Below are positions 1-5,255 of a stretch of DNA of 7,027 nucleotides, in pieces. Below the pieces are notes generated by a model that saw only the letters and a program-made list of their open reading frames with translations, was not told the origin of the DNA and made no database searches. Made by a program: the position numbers and the translations under genes. Source of the DNA: Pirellulales bacterium (GTDB lineage: Bacteria > Planctomycetota > Planctomycetia > Pirellulales > JAICIG01); the NCBI GenBank assembly GCA_025924495.1, contig JAICIG010000412.1, positions 1-7,027 of the forward strand. Reading direction: 5' to 3'. Every line of letters begins with the position of its first letter. Position 1 is the first letter of the stretch.

Positions 1-584
1 ATCGCCTGCACCGAGGAACGCCGGCGGATCTGGATCTGCTGCCGGTCGACGATCGGGCGAAAGCTGCTCAACTCGCGGTGCATGACGTGCGTGCGGTCGA
101 TCTCCCGATAACCTTGCGACTGGAACAGTCGCTGGGCTTGCTCATCGGAGTCGAGCACGCCTGGCAACTCGCTGCCGCCATAGAGGCCGAGATAGAAACC
201 GTTGAGCGGCGCGATTCCGCCGGCGTACAGCACCTTTGCGCCGCGACTTCGCAAGTAGGCTTCGCTACGAGCGAGCAATTCGGCGCCGATGCCCTGACAG
301 CGATAATCCTGGCGGACCAGCAACAGGCACGTCACGCCGAACGCATGCGAGACATGGGCTTCCGCATCGGTCGGTCCGAAGGCGGCATGCACGAAGCCGA
401 TCGGCCGGCCGTCGTCGACGGCCACGATCAGGCCTTGATTGTCGAAATACGGCTTGGCCAGCACGAACTGCTCGAACAGGTCGGCCGACATCGGCTGCAT
501 CAACCCTCGTTCCGGCGGTTGACTGCGCCAGATTTCGGCGAGTTTCGGCGTGTCGCTGTTGCGGAACGTGCGGTATGAGATCAA
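1..584 (-). CDS. GNAT-family N-acetyltransferase (partial, 3' end outside window)
   Basis: About 194 codons are visible with no stop before the left edge. The protein starts LISYRTFRNSD and has the GNAT acetyl-CoA-binding motif A at residues 95-100 (RCQGIG, the R/Q-x-x-G-x-G/A signature) at the start of a helix, preceded by the beta strand ending in CLLLV. GNAT enzymes move an acetyl group from acetyl-CoA to an amine; the substrate here cannot be told. After the core (to about residue 165) the chain continues with VMHREL and a basic stretch, so the protein is longer than a minimal 150-residue GNAT and probably has a C-terminal extension. Start choice: two in-frame TTG codons exist, at 590 and 584. 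GGAG at 593-596 is 8 nt from the TTG at 584 but only 2 nt from the one at 590, which favours 584. The TTG at 590 would overlap the Rieske stop codon by 2 nt. Either way it sits directly behind the Rieske gene and is probably translated from the same message. Confidence 0.85.
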   Translation of the reverse strand, partial: MISYRTFRNSDTPKLAEIWRSQPPERGLMQPMSADLFEQFVLAKPYFDNQGLIVAVDDGRPIGFVHAAFGPTDAEAHVSHAFGVTCLLLVRQDYRCQGIGAELLARSEAYLRSRGAKVLYAGGIAPLNGFYLGLYGGSELPGVLDSDEQAQRLFQSQGYREIDRTHVMHRELSSFRPIVDRQQIQIRRRSSVQA

Positions 585-586
585 TG

Positions 587-898
587 TCAACTCTCCACGT
601 CGATCAGCACGGCGCCGTCTTCCACGCGGACCGGAAAACCGGGCTGAACGAGCGTCCGACTCAACTGGTGCTGCCCGCTGCGAACATCGAATTGCCAGCC
701 GTGCCAGGGGCAAGTGACGATCGCGCCGGTCAGGCAGCCTTTGCCCAGAGGGCCGCCTTGATGCGGGCAGACGCCGTCCAACGCGTATAACGTCCCATCT
801 ACGTTGAACACTGCCACCATGCGGTCGCCGGCGACGAACTCGACGCCTTTTCCAGGCGGGCAGTCGTCGGTGCTGCAAACGCGGATCCAGCGAGACAT
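587..898 (-). CDS. Small Rieske [2Fe-2S] ferredoxin-like protein
   Basis: This encodes 103 residues, a usual size for stand-alone Rieske ferredoxins. The two cluster-binding boxes are complete: C44-P-H46 and C63-P-W-H66, 17 residues apart, followed by GWQFD, typical of the NirD/BphF-type soluble Rieske fold. It should carry one [2Fe-2S] cluster and act as a cytoplasmic electron carrier; no signal peptide or membrane segment is present. No oxygenase or reductase partner is visible in the window, so its electron acceptor is unknown. I chose the ATG at 898 (MSRWIRV). A TTG at 934 would add 12 residues (MPGPLCRLPHST) that do not look like the family's N-terminus. No clear Shine-Dalgarno precedes the ATG. 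The stop codon lies within a few bases of the GNAT start, implying translational coupling. Confidence 0.93.
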   Translation of the reverse strand: MSRWIRVCSTDDCPPGKGVEFVAGDRMVAVFNVDGTLYALDGVCPHQGGPLGKGCLTGAIVTCPWHGWQFDVRSGQHQLSRTLVQPGFPVRVEDGAVLIDVES

Positions 899-932
899 GG
901 TACTGTGGGGCAAGCGGCAAAGCGGGCCAGGC

Positions 933-952
933 AAAAAAGCGGGAAGTTCCGC
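933..952 (-). terminator. Possible Rho-independent terminator after the acyltransferase gene
   Basis: Read on the minus strand, a 4-bp GC stem (GCGG 949-952 with CCGC 939-942, 6-nt loop) is followed at once by six T residues (933-938). The stem is short, so strength is uncertain. It lies 36 bp past the acyltransferase stop and would end transcripts coming from that gene. A transcript starting from the -10 box at 954-959 would begin inside it and so would lack half of the stem. Confidence 0.35.
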
Positions 953-953
953 A

Positions 954-982
954 ATTATAAAGTGCAGGCCGTCATGCGGCCA
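954..982 (-). promoter_or_regulatory. Candidate sigma70-type promoter for the Rieske-GNAT pair
   Basis: The minus strand has a perfect TATAAT (954-959) with a weak -35 element TGGCCG (977-982) at a 17-bp spacing. The predicted start of transcription near 947 would leave a leader of about 50 nt before the ATG at 898. The -35 matches the consensus at only about half its positions, so the call rests mainly on the -10 box and its position. Confidence 0.45.
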
Positions 983-987
983 TCCGC

Positions 988-1926
988 TTATGCCGCCACC
1001 TTCCCCCGTTTCTTCGCCGGCCGGTTATCTTTCCAGCGGCGATGCAGCCACCAGTACTGGTCAGGGGCGCGGCGGATGATGGCTTCCAATTGATTCGTGT
1101 ACCACTGCGTCAGCCGAGGCACGCTGCTCACATGATCTTCTCCGCTGCGAACGTCGGCCACGCCTTCGATACCGAGCTCGAACGAGAGCGGCCGCCCTAA
1201 TCGCTGCCCGAAACCTACGACCATCGGGGCATCGTGATTTAGCGCGAACAGTGCGATGGCCTTGTGCGCCGAGGCCGGGCGGCCGAAGAATTCGACCCAG
1301 CAACCTTTGCTGCCGGCATACTGATCGGCCAAGAACGTCATCGGCAAACCGCGAGCGAGCGTTTCGACGATCTGTTCGTAGCCCCCCTTCTTCGGAATCA
1401 TGTGTTGGCCGGTGCGGCTGCGGAACCGATTCAAGAATTCGTCGATGTAGGGATTATCGAGGGTGCGGGCGACGGTATAGGTCGGAAAACCCAGCGTCCC
1501 GAGCAGGTAGCCCGCCATCTCGAAGTTGCCGAAATGTGCGGAGACGACAATCACCGGCCGCTCGTCGAGCAGCAGTTCGGTGAGGATGGCCGAGGCATTG
1601 CCGCGAAATTGCAGGTAATCTCGCCAATTCGTCTCATGGATCTTGCGCGGGGCATGGGCGATTTCGACGACCAGCAGGAACAAGTGCTCCCACATTCGCC
1701 AAGCGATCCGCTGTCGTTCCGCGGCGGTCATCTTGGGAAAGGCGTGCTGCAAATTCTCGTCGACCACCTTCGCTCGCACTCGGAGTATGTTGCAGAACAA
1801 GGTGGCCAGTCCCGCCGAGAGTTTCTGGCAGGTCTCCATCTGCAGTGCTTGCAGCGCGCAGATGAAGGAGCGCACCGCGAGGTAGACAAGATATTGCAGC
1901 AATCCTTGCATGAACGGGCGGCCCAT
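988..1926 (-). CDS. LpxL/HtrB-like lysophospholipid (lipid A) acyltransferase
   Basis: This encodes 312 residues, matching the usual 300-320 of the LpxL/LpxM/HtrB family. The catalytic H-x4-E box is present as HFGNFE (H131, E136) after a hydrophobic strand (PVIVVSA). The conserved region before it (DENLQHAFP, residues 56-64) and the C-terminal QYWWLHRRWKD segment are both typical. The hydrophobic N-terminal segment (about residues 9-28) should anchor it on the inner face of the cytoplasmic membrane. Known members add a secondary acyl chain to lipid A precursors or related lipids; the acyl donor and acceptor here are unknown. Start choice is uncertain: TTG at 1968 (326 aa), ATG at 1926 (312 aa) or ATG at 1911 (307 aa). 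I prefer 1926 because an 11-bp hairpin covers the TTG and because the extra residues are polar and unlike the family. No other lipid A gene is in the window. Confidence 0.88.
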   Translation of the reverse strand: MGRPFMQGLLQYLVYLAVRSFICALQALQMETCQKLSAGLATLFCNILRVRAKVVDENLQHAFPKMTAAERQRIAWRMWEHLFLLVVEIAHAPRKIHETNWRDYLQFRGNASAILTELLLDERPVIVVSAHFGNFEMAGYLLGTLGFPTYTVARTLDNPYIDEFLNRFRSRTGQHMIPKKGGYEQIVETLARGLPMTFLADQYAGSKGCWVEFFGRPASAHKAIALFALNHDAPMVVGFGQRLGRPLSFELGIEGVADVRSGEDHVSSVPRLTQWYTNQLEAIIRRAPDQYWWLHRRWKDNRPAKKRGKVAA

Positions 1927-1951
1927 TCTATTCCGATCGAGCTTCTTGAAG

Positions 1952-1978
1952 TCGCGGCATTCTCCCAAGAATGCGCGA
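1952..1978 (-). other. Hairpin between the oxidoreductase and acyltransferase genes
   Basis: The left arm 1952-1963 and the right arm 1968-1978 form an 11-bp stem with one bulged G (1957) and a 4-nt loop (1964-1967). No T run follows on the minus strand, so it is not a classical terminator. It lies 26 bp upstream of the preferred acyltransferase ATG, where it could affect mRNA processing or translation. Its presence argues that this stretch is non-coding leader. Confidence 0.4.
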
Positions 1979-1998
1979 GCGCGGCTAGAGCGGTTGGC

Positions 1999-2015
1999 CG
2001 CCGGCTTAACCGGCG
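1999..2015 (-). other. Short GC hairpin after the oxidoreductase stop
   Basis: A perfect 6-bp stem (1999-2004 with 2010-2015) encloses a 5-nt loop 23 bp past the oxidoreductase stop codon. There is no T tract, so a Rho-independent terminator is doubtful; it may serve as a 3'-end stabiliser or pause site, or may be chance. Confidence 0.25.
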
Positions 2016-2037
2016 CTGCCTGGATTGCGCAGTCGCC

Positions 2038-3126
2038 TTACTTGGCCTTGATTTTCCGCGCCTTGAGCGACGGATCGGAGGCTAAGGGAAGTTCGACGGG
2101 GCGGCCTGTTTCAGCGGCCTTGTAAATGCCCAGAATAATCTCGACACTGCGGCGGCCGCCGGGTCCATCAACCGCCGGCGAACGATCCTTTTTGATGGAA
2201 TCGACGAAATCCTGAAACTGCTTGGCATGGCCATGGTGGCCGATGGCCGCCGGATCGCTGGCGCCGCCCCCGGTGCTTTTGCTCTTGGCCATTTCGGCGT
2301 GGATGGCGGCGTCGCGGCGATCCTTCTTGGCGAAGTCCCATTTAATGATGTCTTCTTCCTCCATGATCGCCGAGCCTTCCGAGCCGTGGATTTCCAGCCG
2401 CTTCAGGTAGCCCGGATAGGTCGCCGTGCTGGCCTCGATGACGCCGAGCGCGCCGTTCGCGTAGCGCACCGTGGCCACGGCCGTGTCTTCGACGGCGATT
2501 CTTTCGTGCGCCAACGTAGCGGTCATCGAGCGAATCTCGACGACCGGGCCCATCAACCACGCAAGCAGGTCGACGCTGTGAATCGCCTGATTCATCAGCG
2601 CTCCGCCGCCGTCGAGCTCCCAGGTGCCGCGCCAGGCGCCGCTGTCGTAATAAGATTGCGGCCGGAACCATTTCACCTGCGCATCGCCGACGGTAAGTTT
2701 GCCGAAGCGGCCGGCGTCGATGGCGCGTTTCAACTCGCGACTGGAATCGTGGAAGCGGCTGGGAAAGATGGTGGTCAGCTTCACGCCCGCCTTTTCGCAT
2801 TCCAGAATGATTTTGTCGCAGCGCTTGAGCGTGATCTCCAGCGGCTTTTCCACGATCACGTGCTTGCCGGCCCGAGCCGCCGCGACCGCCGGATCCATGT
2901 GAGCGCCGCTGGGCGTGCCGATCGTCACGATATCGACGGCCGGATCGGCCAGCATTTCCTCGAGTTTGTGATAGGCCCGGCAGCCGGTCGCCGCCGCCAG
3001 CCGATCGGCCGACGCGGGAAAAGTGTCGAAGCAGGCCACGAGCTTGGCGCCGCGCACGTCGTTGATCGCCTTGGCATGAAAGTTCGCAATCATGCCGCAA
3101 CCGATGATGCCGAATCCGACAGCCAT
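2038..3126 (-). CDS. Gfo/Idh/MocA-family NAD(P)-dependent oxidoreductase
   Basis: This encodes 362 residues with the two-domain layout of the family. The N-terminal Rossmann fold starts at residue 4 with the dinucleotide loop GCGMIA (G9, G11, A14). The conserved EKP follows at 93-95, with K94 expected to bind cofactor or substrate. The C-terminal alpha/beta domain contains GGGALMNQAIHSVDLL (173-188), where H183 fits the family's catalytic histidine. The residue usually Asp in this box is Asn (N179), as I recall also in relatives with the MNQ form. Members oxidise or reduce sugars, inositols or related polyols with NAD(P); the substrate cannot be read from sequence. No Tat or Sec signal is present, so it should be cytoplasmic, unlike many planctomycete members. 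The ATG at 3126 is preceded by GGAG about 10 nt upstream, and a TATAAT box lies at 3190-3195. It is divergent from an SDR gene. Confidence 0.94.
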   Translation of the reverse strand: MAVGFGIIGCGMIANFHAKAINDVRGAKLVACFDTFPASADRLAAATGCRAYHKLEEMLADPAVDIVTIGTPSGAHMDPAVAAARAGKHVIVEKPLEITLKRCDKIILECEKAGVKLTTIFPSRFHDSSRELKRAIDAGRFGKLTVGDAQVKWFRPQSYYDSGAWRGTWELDGGGALMNQAIHSVDLLAWLMGPVVEIRSMTATLAHERIAVEDTAVATVRYANGALGVIEASTATYPGYLKRLEIHGSEGSAIMEEEDIIKWDFAKKDRRDAAIHAEMAKSKSTGGGASDPAAIGHHGHAKQFQDFVDSIKKDRSPAVDGPGGRRSVEIILGIYKAAETGRPVELPLASDPSLKARKIKAK

Positions 3127-3189
3127 TGTCCGAAATCTCCGGGCCAGAACATCCAGGAAGCTTTGCCGGCGCCGACCGGCGAATTGCGG

Positions 3190-3218
3190 ATTATAAAACC
3201 GCGTGGCGCAGGGAACTA
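3190..3218 (-). promoter_or_regulatory. Candidate promoter of the Gfo/Idh/MocA gene
   Basis: The minus strand has a perfect TATAAT at 3190-3195. At a 17-bp spacing the -35 region reads TAGTTC (3213-3218), which is weak. Transcription would start near 3183, giving a leader of about 57 nt before the ATG at 3126. It is in an otherwise GC-rich spacer, which makes the AT-rich box stand out. Confidence 0.5.
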
Positions 3219-3300
3219 GTGCCTGCCTTGGCGTCTAAGCGTACTGCTCGCGTGGAACCTTAGTGGTATTCGCGTATCCCAGGCCGCTTGTGCGTCTGTG

Positions 3301-3357
3301 TGCCATGCCGTCGGCTGTATGCCATGCCTTCGTCGGCGCCCCGCCGACGTCGGCATG
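3301..3357. repeat. 9-bp direct repeat plus 35-nt strong hairpin in the divergent spacer
   Basis: TGCCATGCC occurs at 3301-3309 and again at 3320-3328. The second copy runs into a hairpin: an outer 6-bp stem (3323-3328 with 3352-3357), a 2x2 internal loop, and an inner perfect 8-bp stem (3331-3338 with 3342-3349) with a 3-nt loop. The first repeat copy can also pair with the right arm (3304-3310 with 3351-3357), so two folds compete. It lies between two divergently read genes, so it does not end either of them. It could be a dispersed palindromic repeat, an operator region or the remains of one. The rest of the 410-bp spacer (3127-3536) shows promoters only and no credible gene. Confidence 0.55.
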
Positions 3358-3413
3358 CTGGCGAACCCCGGAATATTCCGATCAATCCGTTAAGCCCGAG
3401 CGACTCCGTGCAT

Positions 3414-3442
3414 TTGCCGCGAGGTCCGCCATGCGGTAGAAC
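3414..3442 (+). promoter_or_regulatory. Weak candidate promoter of the SDR gene
   Basis: TTGCCG (3414-3419) and TAGAAC (3437-3442) are spaced by 17 bp, each matching the sigma70 consensus at four of six positions. It lies about 95 bp ahead of the SDR start codon and downstream of the hairpin. The score is modest and chance is possible. Confidence 0.25.
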
Positions 3443-3536
3443 GGCGAGCGACCCGGCGACATCGATGGCGAGCGGCCTATCACCGGCTGCATGCAACGTT
3501 TTTCAATCGCGACAGCACTCCACAAGGAATCGCTCG

Positions 3537-4367
3537 ATGACCGAACATATTCTCTCGGGGCAAACTGCTTGGATTACCGGCTCATCGCGAGGATTGGGCC
3601 GTGCGATGGCCGAAGAACTGTGCCGTCTGGGGGCGAAGGTGGCGGTGCACGGTACGCGGCCCGACAGTCCGAAGACGTTTGGCGAAGGGGAGTCAATGCA
3701 GCAACTGGCCGATGATCTGGCGCGCAAGCACGACGCCGAGACGTTGCCCGTTTGGGGCGATGTTTGCCAGGAGGGCGAAGTTCGCCGTGTGGCGGCCGAG
3801 ATCCGTCAGCGCTGGGGCCAGATCGATGTGCTTGTTTGCTGCGCGGGCGGAGATATCGGCGCCGCCGGCACGGGCGTTGGGCGAGGCGGCCGGCCGGAAA
3901 ACGATGATTGCCTGAACATTTCGCTCGACGATTTGCAAAGCGTCATGAACCGCAACCTGACCAGCGCCATTCTTTGCTGCCGCGAGGTGGCGCCCGAAAT
4001 GATGGCCCGCAAGTCGGGTCGGATCGTGACGATCGGCAGCATCGCCGGGTGCTACGGCCGGCCGAGCGGATCGATCTATGCCGTCGCCAAGGCGGCCGTG
4101 CACGAATATACGCGCTGCCTGGCGGAACAACTTAAGCCGTACAACATCCCTGTGAATTGTGTGGCCCCGGGCGGCACGGTGACGGAACGATTCTTGCGGA
4201 TCCACGAGATCGATCAAGGGCGATTGGCGACGGAAGGGACGCTCGACCGCTATGGCCGGCCGCACGAAGTGGCCGGCGTCGTCGGCTTTCTCTGTTCGCC
4301 GGCCGCGGCTTTCATCAGCGGCCAGGTGATTCGCGTCGACGGCGGCTCGCAGACGTTCCCTTGCTGA
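3537..4367 (+). CDS. Short-chain dehydrogenase/reductase (SDR, FabG-like fold)
   Basis: This encodes 276 residues, a little longer than the 245-255 usual for classical SDRs. The cofactor loop TGSSRGLG is at residues 14-21. The catalytic set is complete: N140, S168, Y181 and K185 (YAVAK), with the usual 13-residue Ser-Tyr spacing. The tail PGGTVTERF and FISGQVIRVDGG are also classical. R41 after the second strand suggests NADP(H) preference (inference). The usual NNAG motif is replaced by CCAGG (101-105), and an extra glycine-rich loop (about 106-126, GAAGTGVGRGG then NDD) accounts for the added length, near where the substrate pocket forms. The substrate is unknown. The start is the ATG at 3537, with AAGGAA 8 nt upstream; the frame stays open upstream to 3288, but that stretch does not resemble a protein domain and covers the hairpin. 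Confidence 0.93.
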   Translation: MTEHILSGQTAWITGSSRGLGRAMAEELCRLGAKVAVHGTRPDSPKTFGEGESMQQLADDLARKHDAETLPVWGDVCQEGEVRRVAAEIRQRWGQIDVLVCCAGGDIGAAGTGVGRGGRPENDDCLNISLDDLQSVMNRNLTSAILCCREVAPEMMARKSGRIVTIGSIAGCYGRPSGSIYAVAKAAVHEYTRCLAEQLKPYNIPVNCVAPGGTVTERFLRIHEIDQGRLATEGTLDRYGRPHEVAGVVGFLCSPAAAFISGQVIRVDGGSQTFPC

Positions 4368-4369
4368 CA

Positions 4370-4421
4370 AGCCGGCGCGGCGGCCCGGCCTCGGCGAGGA
4401 TCGAGACCGAGCGCGCCGGCT
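4370..4421. terminator. Inverted repeat between convergent genes, possible bidirectional terminator
   Basis: A perfect 10-bp inverted repeat (4370-4379 with 4412-4421) frames a 32-nt interior. Inside it a 5-bp stem (4390-4394 with 4407-4411) stacks directly on the outer stem. It begins two bases after the SDR stop and ends 30 bp before the end of the copper-protein gene, so it could serve both converging transcripts. No T tract follows on either strand, so it may act by blocking exonucleases or pausing polymerase. Confidence 0.5.
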
Positions 4422-4451
4422 AGCCTGAACGATGCGATGAACATCCGCTGT

Positions 4452-4934
4452 TTAACGCGAAGCGCGCCGCGATCCGCGCACCATGTGGTTGCATTGCTCT
4501 TCGCACTCGCGGCAAATATCGGCGCATTGCGTCATCAAGTCGTCGCTCGAAAACCGTTCGCACGATTCGGCGCAAGCGGAGCAAGCCTCGGCGCAGGCCT
4601 CGCAAACTTCGCGCGAGAACGGCCCGCAGCGCGACACGATACGCGCCGCCGCTGCGCACAGATCGGCGCAATCCTGGCAGGTGGCGAGCGTCTTTTGATG
4701 CCGCTCGCTCCCCTGAGCCAGCATGTCTGCGCAGTGCCGCGCGCACTCGTCACACTTGCGCTGGCATTCGGTGCACATCTCCGCGCACTCCTGGTAGTCG
4801 GAATGATTGCGGTGAGTGTCTTCATGATCATCGCGATCGCTTCGATCGCGGGCCGAAACGGAGCGTAGCGAAGCGAACATCGGCAGGCTCAGAGCCGATA
4901 GGCCGCTGGTCGCGAGAAATCGTCGGCGAAGCAT
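4452..4934 (-). CDS. Tat-exported four-helix-bundle copper-binding protein (Csp1/DUF326-like)
   Basis: This encodes 160 residues. A Tat signal with RRRFL (R3-L7) and a hydrophobic stretch to about residue 21 leads to a likely cleavage near A28. A short charged linker rich in Asp, Arg and His (30-46; His at 37, 41, 44) follows. The mature part has 19 Cys (50, 54, 57, 61, 64, 68, 86, 89, 93, 103, 111, 114, 118, 121, 125, 137, 141, 144, 148) in repeated CxxxCxxC spacing on helices, the hallmark of Csp proteins, whose four-helix bundle stores many Cu(I) ions on Cys thiolates inside the core. Export by Tat implies folding, perhaps metal loading, before crossing the membrane and copper buffering outside the cytoplasm. 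I chose the ATG at 4934: AGGAG lies 8 nt upstream and the Tat motif starts at once, whereas the TTG at 4982 would bury it. It stands alone with its own promoter and converges on the SDR gene. Confidence 0.92.
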   Translation of the reverse strand: MLRRRFLATSGLSALSLPMFASLRSVSARDRSDRDDHEDTHRNHSDYQECAEMCTECQRKCDECARHCADMLAQGSERHQKTLATCQDCADLCAAAARIVSRCGPFSREVCEACAEACSACAESCERFSSDDLMTQCADICRECEEQCNHMVRGSRRASR

Positions 4935-4958
4935 GAGTTGTTCTCCTAGGACAGCACA

Positions 4959-4977
4959 ATTCAGACGTTGCCTGAAT
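4959..4977 (-). promoter_or_regulatory. Hairpin just upstream of the copper-protein ribosome binding site
   Basis: ATTCAG (4959-4964) and CTGAAT (4972-4977) form a 6-bp perfect stem with a 7-nt loop. It ends 11 nt ahead of the AGGAG (4943-4947), itself part of a TCCTAGGA palindrome. The position would suit translational control, or an operator at DNA level. Neither is shown by the sequence alone. Confidence 0.35.
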
Positions 4978-5012
4978 GACAACGAGAAACGGCGAAAGGA
5001 GCCGGCAAGCGC

Positions 5013-5058
5013 TGGCCGACCGAGGGCCTAGAGAAACAGAGCAAGCATTGCTCGGCCA
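5013..5058 (-). promoter_or_regulatory. Competing inverted repeats in the copper-protein leader
   Basis: A 7-bp perfect repeat (5013-5019 with 5052-5058) encloses 32 nt. A second, 6-bp hairpin with a 3-nt loop (5039-5044 with 5048-5053) shares bases 5052-5053 with it, so full forms of both cannot coexist. Both are inside the predicted transcript, about 35-80 nt after its start. This could be a leader switch, an operator, or chance in GC-rich DNA. Confidence 0.35.
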
Positions 5059-5099
5059 AAGAAGGGCAGCCCGCACGACCGCCAAACCCTCTGCTGCGC

Positions 5100-5127
5100 A
5101 TTATTGGCGGGAAGCCGAGTTTGTCAA
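5100..5127 (-). promoter_or_regulatory. Strong sigma70-type promoter of the copper-protein gene
   Basis: On the minus strand, consensus TTGACA (5122-5127) and AATAAT (5100-5105, five of six to TATAAT) are separated by 16 bp. The transcript would start near 5093, giving a leader of about 160 nt before the ATG at 4934. The spacing is normal, not the stretched 19-20 bp seen at CueR/MerR-type promoters, so direct MerR-family activation is not suggested. Confidence 0.75.
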
Positions 5128-5141
5128 GAAAATCGGATTAA

Positions 5142-5155
5142 CGCGCAAAAGCGCG
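5142..5155 (-). terminator. Possible terminator downstream of the protease gene
   Basis: CGCGC and GCGCG arms (5142-5146, 5151-5155) form a 5-bp stem with a 4-nt loop, followed on the minus strand by a moderately T-rich run (TTAATCCGATTTTC). It lies about 100 bp past the protease stop and directly ahead of the copper-protein -35 box, insulating the two genes. Two further GC-rich stems precede it (5168-5172 with 5176-5180; 5216-5220 with 5228-5232, the latter followed by TTT). I see no gene in 4935-5255. Confidence 0.4.
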
Positions 5156-5255
5156 CTCAATGATCGTCGCGAGGTTCGCGTCAACCGAGGGAGATCAAAC
5201 GATTTGCCTCTGAAAGCGCCGAGGAGCGGCGCGGGCGGCGCATTCAGCGGCGCCG

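Noticed and set aside
1264..2085. Long plus-strand open frame (273 codons) across the acyltransferase gene
   Set aside because: It is the complement of a well-supported minus-strand gene; its translation shows no domain, and long antisense frames are expected in GC-rich coding DNA.
2227..3219. Plus-strand open frame of 330 codons across the oxidoreductase gene
   Set aside because: It is antisense to a clear Gfo/Idh/MocA gene with intact motifs; its translation is rich in Arg, Ala, Asp and His with no recognisable motif.
3260..3496. Minus-strand 78-codon frame in the divergent spacer
   Set aside because: It has a TTG start and no good ribosome site, and its sequence spans the hairpin and direct repeat, so it is better explained as non-coding repeat.
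3288..3536. N-terminal extension of the SDR frame
   Set aside because: The ATG at 3537 has a good Shine-Dalgarno and gives the normal SDR N-terminus; the extension is low-complexity, Arg/Pro-rich and covers the hairpin and the candidate promoter.
3127..3536. tRNA or other structured RNA gene in the 410-bp spacer
   Set aside because: No T-loop, anticodon arm or acceptor pairing could be found; the one strong stem is a simple palindrome.
4437..4868. Plus-strand open frame of 143 codons over the copper-protein gene
   Set aside because: It is the complement of the Cys-rich gene; the apparent Ala/hydrophobic stretches come from reading Cys/Glu/Ala codons in antisense.
4828..5085. Minus-strand frame of 85 codons in the copper-protein leader
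   Set aside because: It has a TTG start, overlaps the csp coding region in another frame and shows no motif; a leader peptide cannot be supported.
5100..5127. CueR/MerR-type copper-responsive promoter
   Set aside because: The -35 to -10 spacing is 16 bp, not 19-20 bp, and no matching dyad is centred in the spacer.
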